A DNA stretch of 5,240 nucleotides. It comes from RGIG6904 sp024680835 (GTDB taxonomy: Bacteria; Bacillota; Clostridia; Lachnospirales; Lachnospiraceae). The notes under the pieces are model-generated. The model searched no databases, had not been told where the DNA came from, and saw only the letters and a program-made list of their open reading frames with translations. Position 1 is the stretch's first letter; each line of letters starts with the position of its first letter. Below are positions 1 to 5,240 of the stretch, one piece after another. Made by a program: the position numbers and the translations under genes. Location: NCBI GenBank assembly GCA_024680835.1, contig JAILBP010000088.1:1-5240 (forward strand), written 5' to 3'.

Positions 1-7
1 CATGATT

Positions 8-125
8 TGTAATGGTTCCGACCGATAGGGCAACGTATATCATGCACGAGGCACGAGTGCATGATGCCATCCCGGCGAGGGATCGCGAAGCGACAGGTGA
101 TTCGTTTACGAATCGTGCCATTACA
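8..125. repeat. Palindrome-rich intergenic element with 8-bp terminal inverted repeats
   Basis: Seen directly: TGTAATGG (8-15) and its perfect complement CCATTACA (118-125) enclose four hairpins. These are a 9-bp stem 39-47/57-65, a 5-bp stem 69-73/79-83, a 3-bp stem 84-86/90-92 with a GAA loop, and a 6-bp stem 99-104/109-114 with loop TTTA. GGC 29-31 can also pair with GCC 66-68 to extend the first hairpin. GCACGAG is repeated in tandem at 44-50 and 51-57. No hairpin is followed by a T-run, so none looks like a terminator. The element lies upstream of the predicted promoter of the sensor gene and is probably outside that transcript. It fits an interspersed palindromic repeat (REP or MITE-like) or an independent structured RNA. 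I could not match it to a known riboswitch class. Both strands carry short open frames through it, but these look incidental. Confidence 0.6.
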
Positions 126-189
126 TTAATAGTAGGAGGAAACTAAATAACAGTTTACGGATGACCGGCGGGCAGACATGGTGTTTTTG

Positions 190-218
190 TGGACAAAAAG
201 GGAGTTTTGCGGTATTAT
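190..218 (+). promoter_or_regulatory. Predicted sigma-A promoter of the sensor gene
   Basis: The -35 box TGGACA (190-195) matches TTGACA at five of six positions. The -10 box TATTAT (213-218) matches TATAAT at five of six, and the spacer is the ideal 17 bp. Transcription should start near 224-226, giving a leader of only about 33 nt that holds the ribosome binding site and little else. There is thus no room for a riboswitch in the leader unless another promoter lies further upstream. Confidence 0.65.
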
Positions 219-243
219 TTTCTGTATGGGAAAAGCTATTTTT

Positions 244-248
244 GGAGG
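244..248 (+). promoter_or_regulatory. Ribosome binding site that fixes a TTG start
   Basis: GGAGG at 244-248 lies 9 nt before TTG at 258. The in-frame TAA at 249-251 excludes any start further upstream. No ATG or GTG occurs in frame within the signal peptide, so TTG is the only start that keeps the signal peptide and has a correctly spaced Shine-Dalgarno sequence. Confidence 0.85.
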
Positions 249-257
249 TAATTTAAG

Positions 258-3200
258 TTGGACGCTAGAGTTAAACTAAAGGCTAAAAACATATTGATCA
301 GCGTAGCCTTATTACTGATTTTGACTTTCACAGGGGTGATCCTTGATCCGGATCTGTGCTTTGCACAGGATGAGACGGTATACCTTAATGCCGGCGGAAA
401 CGTCAACAGGGAGATATCCGTAGATCCGATAGGCAGATACGAGGGATATTCCGCAGTTTTGTATGATAACACCAACGGATTGCCAACTTCTGAGGCGAAT
501 GCCATCGCTGAGACGGAGGATGGTTTTATATGGATCGGCAGTTACGCCGGATTGATACGCTACGATGGTAATATTTTCGAGCGTATGGATTCTACGGAGG
601 GTCTCACCAGTATAAAATGTCTCTATGTTGACAGCAGGGACAGGCTCTGGATCGGTACCAATGACAACGGCGTTGCAGTCATGGAAAAGGGAAAGCTCCG
701 CAGATGGAGCAAGCTTGACGGTATGAAATCCGCTCACACCCGGGCCATCACAGAAGATACAAATGGAAATATCTATATAGCTACAGCCTGCGGCATCGCC
801 ATGATCGATCCGCAGTACAACCTTACATCCATAGATGATCCCGATATAGCCGAGGCTGATATGAGAGATATCCGCAGCGGAAATGACGGCGCCATCTACG
901 GAGCCACGGATCTGGGTGATGTGGTAGTCATCAGGGACGGAAAGCTGAGCAACTATATATCTACTGAGGAAAATCCCCTGGGAGGCGTCGGGACCATTTT
1001 TCCCGATCCGCTGAATCCGGGCATGATATATCATGAAGCAGTGGATTTCTGTTTCTATCATGTGGATCTTAATAAAGGCTTCGAAGTTCTGGAAAAGATA
1101 GATATCGATCCGCTGAAATATATCAAGAGCATGGAATACATTGACGGCGGGATCTGGATCTGTGCGGGAAACGGCATAGGCGTCCTGAAAAACGGAAGCT
1201 TCAGTCTCCTGGAAAATGTTCCTGTAAATAATAACGTAGGTCATGTGATGACCGACTATCTGGGAAATCTTTGGTTTACATCAACGCGACAGGGTGTTAT
1301 GAAGATCGTTCCAAACCAGTTTACCGATCTTTTTGCCCGTTACAAGCTGGATCCGGCGGTTGTGAATGCCACCTGTATGGTGGACGGAAAGCTTTTCGGA
1401 GCTACGGACACCGGTCTTCTCGTGTTTGATGAAAAAGGACCTGTATCAGCTATGCCGTTAAATAGCGCGGTGACTGCATCCGGTGTCAGTCTGGAGTATG
1501 ACGATCTGATCACTATGATGGAGGGCACCCGTATCCGCTCCATTGTGAGGGACAGCAAAGACAGACTGTGGATATCCACATGGCGTTCCATGGGACTGGT
1601 GCGCTATGATCACGGTGATGTGAAGGTCTTCGCTGAGGAGGAGGGGCTGTATTCCGACAGTATACGCTGCGTTTCGGAGTGCAGTGACGGAAGATTTCTG
1701 GTAGCGCTCACAGGCGGAGTCAGTGTTATAAAGGACGATTTGGTCATCCGCTCCTACGGAAAAGAGGACGGTATCGAGAACACCGAGAGCCTGACGGTGA
1801 CGGAAGGTGTTGACGGTGACATCATGCTGGGAAGCAACGGAGGCGGTATTTACATCTTAGATGATAACGGCCTTAAAAAGTCCATCAACGTGGAGGAAGG
1901 GCTGCCCTCGGACATAGTGATGCGACTAAAGTGGGATAAAGATCATGAGCTGATCTGGGTTGTGACCAGCAGTGCCGTGGCGTATATGACTCCTGATTAT
2001 CAGGTGACAACGGTGCATAAGTTCCCGTATCCCAACAACTTCGATCTGTACGAGTCTGATAATAGTGATGTGTGGATACTCAGCAGTAACGGCATTTATG
2101 TGACACCAAAGGAAGAGCTTGTGGCAAACGGCGAGATCAATCCTGTGTTTTTTGGCATAGCAAGCGGTCTGTCCTGCATCACCACAGCGAATTCTTACAG
2201 TGAGCTGACTGATGACGGTAATCTCTACATAGCAGGCAGTACAGGTATCTGCAAGGTCAACATAGATGAGCCGTTCGATGATGTAAATGAGCTGAAGGCT
2301 GTGGTTCCTTATGTAGATGCGGACGGAGTAGTGATATATCCGGATGAATCCGGTATCATTACAATACCTTCTACCACGCATAAGCTTACGGTTTCCGGTT
2401 TCGTATACAATTACTCACTGAGCGATCCCCAGGTCAGCTACAGGCTGGAGGGCTTTGACAGCAATGTCACTACTGTGGACCGTAGTGATCTGATGCCGGT
2501 GGTCTACACCAATCTGCGCGGCGGAACCTATTATTTTGAAATGCAGCTCAAGGATTCTCTGGGCAGGGGCAACAAAGACGTATTGGTCAAGATAGTTAAA
2601 GAAAAAGCTTTTTATGAGAGAACCTGGTTCTTTCTGCTGGTGGCTGTGCTGGTAATTTCTCTGGTGGCATTTTTCGTGAAACTCTATATCAACACAAAGA
2701 TGCAGAAGCTTGAGAAAAAACAAAAAGAGGAGCACGACCAGTTTGCACAGACATGTGAGGCTTTGGCAAACGCCATAGATGCGAAGGATACGTACACCAA
2801 CGGTCATTCCCGAAGAGTTGCGAAATATTCACGGGCTATCGCCGAGGCAGCAGGCAAATCCGTCGAGGAGTGTGACAAGGTGTCATTTGCCGCACTCCTG
2901 CATGATGTCGGTAAGATCGGTGTTCCCATGGAGATACTGGCAAAAAACGGAAAGCTGACGGATGAGGAATTCGAGCAGATAAAACAGCATCCCGTTGTGG
3001 GCGGTCAGATTCTGTCCAGCATCAAGCAGTCGCCCTGGCTTTCCACCGGCGCACAATATCACCATGAAAAATACAACGGAACAGGCTATCCCGAGGGTAA
3101 GAAGGGCGAGGATATTCCGGAGATCGCCAGGATAATAGCCGTTGCGGATGCCTATGATGCCATGACATCCAACAGAAGCTACCGTAATGCCATCCCTCAG

Positions 3201-4382
3201 CACATCGTGAGGGAGGAGCTTGTAAAAGGCAGCGGAACTCAGTTTGATCCGAAATTCGCCAAGATCATGGTGCGCATGCTGGATCAGGATACGGATTACA
3301 AAATGCAGGAGAGCGCAACAGGTATAAATGTTACCTCTGTCAGCAGCCTGCGCTGTGATTCCATATATAACGGTCACACCGACGGTATTGTGATAACGGG
3401 TAAAAAGACAAAGATCAGTCTTTGCAGCCAGCCCGATTCGGCTGTCCCGGAGGATAAGAGCCTGCCTTCACTTATAGTGTACGATTCGCTGGATACCAGA
3501 GTCCATCCGGGAGAGGAAGACAATAAAAAGATCCTGTATCTGGAATATGCGAGAATACGTCTGGACGGAAAGGTTGCGGAAGGCAGCGTCAGAAAGACTG
3601 ATGTGAGGACGATCGATCAGCCCGAAAGGACAAACTCCGGTATGCATGAGCCGGGACAGTTGTACATTATAGAAACCTTCAGAAATAAAGATCATGTTCT
3701 GGTGCGTGTCACCGCGGAAAAGAAAGCCTTTGAGGTGATACTGGCGCTGCCTGATACTGCAAGATATGCGTATATATCCATAACGGGAGAAAACTGTGAG
3801 ATCCACAACATAAGGGTTGACGTTGATCCTGCCGATGCTGATGTGAATGCCATACCTCGCATTGCCGAGGAGATAAGCTACATAAAAGACTGTCCGGTGG
3901 GTGATATCCCCAATGTCCAGGTGGACGGTCCGCGTGGAGCTGTTTCGGAAGGTGTGCCCATCAAAAAAGGATTTACTTTCAAATTCCATTCCAAGAGCTA
4001 TCCGACTGCGAGACTTGTATGGCATTGTCCATACGTGAGCATTTTCTCTTCGACGGACGGTGTCGTGGAAAATGCCAGAGAGCTTTTTGTGTTGCGCATG
4101 GATGGCGAGAGCTGGGAACATGATGACCGGATTGAAAGCGAAGTTCAGGTTGTGAGAAAAGATGATTTCGTAGGCTGGGAAGAGTGGAAGGAAAGGAACC
4201 GGCAGGGTATCGATTGTACTGTGACGATAAGCAGGGAGAAAAACAGTATCATCATCGAGACCGAGAATATGGGTCTGGCTCTTCGTAGCGTCGTTACGGC
4301 TCGTGATAATGTTAATGACCTGTTTGCCGCGCTTACGGGAGATCAGTGTATATTGACGGACATACACGTTCAGAGAGATTAG
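258..4382 (+). CDS. Membrane sensor: double Reg_prop propeller, Y_Y_Y, HD-GYP phosphodiesterase and tandem C-terminal modules
   Basis: A 1374-residue protein with TTG start and TAG stop. Residues 1-36 form a signal peptide or anchor (KLKAKN then a hydrophobic stretch, possible cleavage after CFA). Residues 60-665 carry Reg_prop propeller strands such as FIWIGS (90-95), RLWIGT (129-134), NLWFTS (337-342) and RLWIST (436-441). I count fourteen, one of them degenerate (near 256), which fits two seven-bladed propellers. A Y_Y_Y domain (about 703-780, with YRLEGFD and LRGGTYYF) precedes the transmembrane helix (790-812) and a charged coiled coil (813-830). The HD-GYP domain (about 834-1012) keeps H850, H882-D883, K886, H911, H935-H936, GTGYP (941-945), D964 and R973-x-Y975. 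By family knowledge it should hydrolyse c-di-GMP or a related cyclic dinucleotide in the cytoplasm, with the propellers sensing outside the membrane. In the usual HHExxDGxGYP motif the D is N940, a tolerated variant. Residues 1019-1374 are an extension of unknown function. The architecture replaces the kinase of hybrid two-component sensors. The ligand is unknown; a glycan is a guess from related sensors. The gene is probably monocistronic. Confidence 0.93.
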   Translation: MDARVKLKAKNILISVALLLILTFTGVILDPDLCFAQDETVYLNAGGNVNREISVDPIGRYEGYSAVLYDNTNGLPTSEANAIAETEDGFIWIGSYAGLIRYDGNIFERMDSTEGLTSIKCLYVDSRDRLWIGTNDNGVAVMEKGKLRRWSKLDGMKSAHTRAITEDTNGNIYIATACGIAMIDPQYNLTSIDDPDIAEADMRDIRSGNDGAIYGATDLGDVVVIRDGKLSNYISTEENPLGGVGTIFPDPLNPGMIYHEAVDFCFYHVDLNKGFEVLEKIDIDPLKYIKSMEYIDGGIWICAGNGIGVLKNGSFSLLENVPVNNNVGHVMTDYLGNLWFTSTRQGVMKIVPNQFTDLFARYKLDPAVVNATCMVDGKLFGATDTGLLVFDEKGPVSAMPLNSAVTASGVSLEYDDLITMMEGTRIRSIVRDSKDRLWISTWRSMGLVRYDHGDVKVFAEEEGLYSDSIRCVSECSDGRFLVALTGGVSVIKDDLVIRSYGKEDGIENTESLTVTEGVDGDIMLGSNGGGIYILDDNGLKKSINVEEGLPSDIVMRLKWDKDHELIWVVTSSAVAYMTPDYQVTTVHKFPYPNNFDLYESDNSDVWILSSNGIYVTPKEELVANGEINPVFFGIASGLSCITTANSYSELTDDGNLYIAGSTGICKVNIDEPFDDVNELKAVVPYVDADGVVIYPDESGIITIPSTTHKLTVSGFVYNYSLSDPQVSYRLEGFDSNVTTVDRSDLMPVVYTNLRGGTYYFEMQLKDSLGRGNKDVLVKIVKEKAFYERTWFFLLVAVLVISLVAFFVKLYINTKMQKLEKKQKEEHDQFAQTCEALANAIDAKDTYTNGHSRRVAKYSRAIAEAAGKSVEECDKVSFAALLHDVGKIGVPMEILAKNGKLTDEEFEQIKQHPVVGGQILSSIKQSPWLSTGAQYHHEKYNGTGYPEGKKGEDIPEIARIIAVADAYDAMTSNRSYRNAIPQHIVREELVKGSGTQFDPKFAKIMVRMLDQDTDYKMQESATGINVTSVSSLRCDSIYNGHTDGIVITGKKTKISLCSQPDSAVPEDKSLPSLIVYDSLDTRVHPGEEDNKKILYLEYARIRLDGKVAEGSVRKTDVRTIDQPERTNSGMHEPGQLYIIETFRNKDHVLVRVTAEKKAFEVILALPDTARYAYISITGENCEIHNIRVDVDPADADVNAIPRIAEEISYIKDCPVGDIPNVQVDGPRGAVSEGVPIKKGFTFKFHSKSYPTARLVWHCPYVSIFSSTDGVVENARELFVLRMDGESWEHDDRIESEVQVVRKDDFVGWEEWKERNRQGIDCTVTISREKNSIIIETENMGLALRSVVTARDNVNDLFAALTGDQCILTDIHVQRD
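3324..4379 (+). other. Tandemly duplicated beta-rich module at the C-terminus of the sensor
   Basis: This is a sub-region of the sensor gene (residues about 1023-1374) after the HD-GYP domain. Two copies can be aligned by eye. Copy one (about 1023-1190) has RLDG at 1101-1104 and ends with ITGENCEIHNIRV (1175-1187). Copy two (about 1212-1374) has RMDG at 1280-1283 and ends with LTGDQCILTDIHV (1359-1371). The distance from the DG to the TG motif is 73 residues in one and 78 in the other. Openings also agree: DGIVITGKKTKISL (1042-1055) against EGVPIKKGFTFKF (1231-1243). The alternating hydrophobic pattern suggests a beta-sandwich, perhaps a carbohydrate-binding or concanavalin-like fold, but that is inference. 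No transmembrane segment follows residue 812, so the modules should be cytoplasmic. Copy two is richer in tryptophan (W1256, W1286, W1307, W1310) and may be the working copy. Confidence 0.6.
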
Positions 4383-4387
4383 ACATG

Positions 4388-4426
4388 AAAGGCTGCAGTC
4401 CGATAACAGGGCCTGCAGCCTTTTTT
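4388..4426 (+). terminator. Intrinsic terminator of the sensor gene
   Basis: GGCTGCAG (4391-4398) pairs perfectly with CTGCAGCC (4413-4420), extended by three A-T pairs (4388-4390 with 4421-4423) and followed by six T residues (4421-4426). The loop of 14 nt can close further with CC/GG. It begins 6 nt after the sensor stop codon and has no A-run beyond its own stem that would make it clearly bidirectional. It separates the sensor from the downstream gene. Confidence 0.92.
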
Positions 4427-4462
4427 AAAGGCTCCAATAGAGCAAATAACTTTAGGTCTAAA

Positions 4463-4470
4463 AAGGAAGG
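4463..4470 (+). promoter_or_regulatory. Ribosome binding site of the DUF3737 gene
   Basis: AAGGAAGG (4463-4470) lies 11 nt before ATG at 4482, a slightly long but usable spacing. Only about 36 nt lie between the terminator T-run and this site. I see no convincing -35/-10 pair there; the TATTAT at 4476-4481 lies after the ribosome binding site and cannot be the promoter. Expression may depend on a weak promoter or on read-through. Confidence 0.65.
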
Positions 4471-4481
4471 ATACATATTAT

Positions 4482-5240
4482 ATGCAGACGATAAAAGACC
4501 GCACATTTGATGAGGAAAGAGCACTTTACGGAAGCAGTGATCTGCTGGTTACGGAATGCCGTTTTGACGGACCTGCGGACGGAGAGAGTGCGTTTAAGGA
4601 GTGCAGGGATATCACTGCGAGAGATTGCTATTTTAATCTGAGATATCCTTTCTGGCATAATATGGGGTTGAAGATAAGTGGCAGCGAGATGACTGAGAAT
4701 TGCCGTGCCGCGCTATGGTATTGCGATAATGTCGGGATAACCGGCACGGCGATGCACGGCATAAAAGCTCTTAGGGAGTGTTCTGATGTGAGTATTGCCG
4801 ATTGCGACATCATCTCCCCGGAGTTCGGATGGTCGGTACGGACTGTCAGGATGAGAGATTCAGTCGCACAGAGCGAATATTTCATGATGCGTTCGGATCA
4901 TCTGACATTTGAGCGGGTGAAGCTTAAGGGAAAATATTCTTTTCAGTATATCGAGGACTCTGTTTTTACGAATTGTGATTTTGATACCAAGGATGCCTTC
5001 TGGCATGCGCGCAATGTGGTGGTAAAGGACAGCGTCGTGAAAGGTGAATACCTCGCCTGGTATTGCGAGAATGTGACTTTTGAGAACTGTGCGATCATCG
5101 GTACGCAGCCCCTGTGTTACTGCAAGGGATTAAAACTCATAAACTGCACTATGACAGATTGCGATCTGGCTTTCGAGAAATCTGAGGTTGAGGCTGATAT
5201 CACATCCGATGTGATCAGCATCAAAAATCCCCGCAGCGGA
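4482..5240 (+). CDS. DUF3737 family right-handed beta-helix protein (3' end beyond window)
   Basis: An open frame of 253 codons from ATG 4482 to the window edge with no stop, so the gene is partial at its 3' end; family members are, from memory, about 280 residues, so most of it is here. I recognise DUF3737 from the start (RTFDEERALYGSSDL, 7-21), LRYPFWHN (53-60), HGIKALREC (92-100), DTKDAFWHA (168-176), KGEYLAWYCENVTFENC (187-203) and GTQPLCYCKG (207-216). Short strands such as VTECRF, ITARDCYF, VSIADCDI, VTFENCAI and LKLINCTM recur about every 20 residues, the pattern of a pectate-lyase-like right-handed beta-helix. There is no signal peptide or membrane segment, so it should be cytoplasmic. 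The family's function is unknown; beta-helix folds often act on or bind polysaccharides, but no catalytic site can be assigned here. Aromatic and cysteine residues (FWH, WYC, CYC) are unusually regular and may line one face. It follows the sensor in the same direction, behind a strong terminator. Confidence 0.9.
   Translation, partial: MQTIKDRTFDEERALYGSSDLLVTECRFDGPADGESAFKECRDITARDCYFNLRYPFWHNMGLKISGSEMTENCRAALWYCDNVGITGTAMHGIKALRECSDVSIADCDIISPEFGWSVRTVRMRDSVAQSEYFMMRSDHLTFERVKLKGKYSFQYIEDSVFTNCDFDTKDAFWHARNVVVKDSVVKGEYLAWYCENVTFENCAIIGTQPLCYCKGLKLINCTMTDCDLAFEKSEVEADITSDVISIKNPRSG

Noticed and set aside
18..120. A c-di-GMP riboswitch upstream of the c-di-GMP-related gene, suggested by GATAGGGCAAC at 24-34
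   Set aside because: The other conserved blocks of the c-di-GMP-I class, such as the ACGCAAAGCC segment and the tetraloop/receptor pair, are absent. The element also lies upstream of the best promoter, outside the predicted transcript.
1..122. A minus-strand open frame running off the left edge of the window
   Set aside because: It too coincides with the palindromic element and has no ribosome binding site. It could belong to a longer gene outside the window, but nothing in its residues suggests a protein family.
12..146. A 44-codon forward frame starting at ATG 12 and ending at TAA 144-146
   Set aside because: It lies wholly across the palindromic element, has no ribosome binding site I can see before its ATG, and its composition is set by the inverted repeats. 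The minus strand and another plus frame are also open across the same stretch, which is typical of a structured repeat, not of a gene.
134..256. AGGAGG (134-139) followed by a 31-codon frame from ATG 161 to TAA 254-256
   Set aside because: The distance from the Shine-Dalgarno-like site to the ATG is about 21 nt, far too long. The frame also contains the predicted promoter and the ribosome binding site of the sensor.
312..1244. Long minus-strand open frames within the sensor gene (also 1926-2381, 2415-2807, 2883-3377 and 3468-4367)
   Set aside because: They are shadows of the sensor coding sequence. They have no recognisable domains and low-complexity His/Ile-rich composition typical of antisense frames.
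4422..4450. A possible promoter for the DUF3737 gene (TTTTTA at 4422-4427 with AATAAC at 4445-4450)
   Set aside because: The -35 half is only the terminator T-run and the -10 half is a poor match, so this pair does not stand out from AT-rich background.
4333..4885. Minus-strand frames crossing the terminator and the start of the DUF3737 gene
   Set aside because: They overlap a confidently recognised plus-strand family and a strong terminator, and show no family features.

Overview
The window looks like chromosomal DNA from a Gram-positive anaerobe of the class Clostridia, most likely Lachnospiraceae (Butyrivibrio/Roseburia-like). This is inferred from strong AGGAGG-type ribosome binding sites, a sigma-A promoter, a TTG start, a very large sensory c-di-GMP-type protein and a DUF3737 gene. 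No rRNA or database search supports the taxon.

Layout. Positions 1-257 hold no convincing gene. A palindrome-rich element of about 118 bp (8-125) has perfect 8-bp outer inverted repeats and four internal hairpins. It is followed by a spacer and then a good sigma-A promoter (190-218). Positions 258-4382 encode one 1374-residue membrane sensor. Its order is signal peptide, fourteen propeller blades (two seven-bladed Reg_prop propellers), Y_Y_Y domain, transmembrane helix, coiled coil, HD-GYP phosphodiesterase and a C-terminal extension of about 355 residues. That extension appears to be two diverged copies of one beta-rich module. A strong intrinsic terminator (4388-4426) follows at once, so the sensor is probably transcribed alone. 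A second gene starts at 4482 and runs off the end of the window. It encodes a DUF3737 right-handed beta-helix protein whose coils show an internal two-fold repeat.

How it may work. The sensor resembles the propeller/Y_Y_Y hybrid two-component systems that detect extracellular ligands such as glycans, but the histidine kinase is replaced by an HD-GYP domain. An outside signal would therefore set the hydrolysis of a cyclic dinucleotide (c-di-GMP most likely) inside the cell. The tandem C-terminal module lies on the cytoplasmic side and has no obvious function, so it is the most interesting part of the window. The DUF3737 gene is codirectional but separated by the terminator, so a functional link is not shown.
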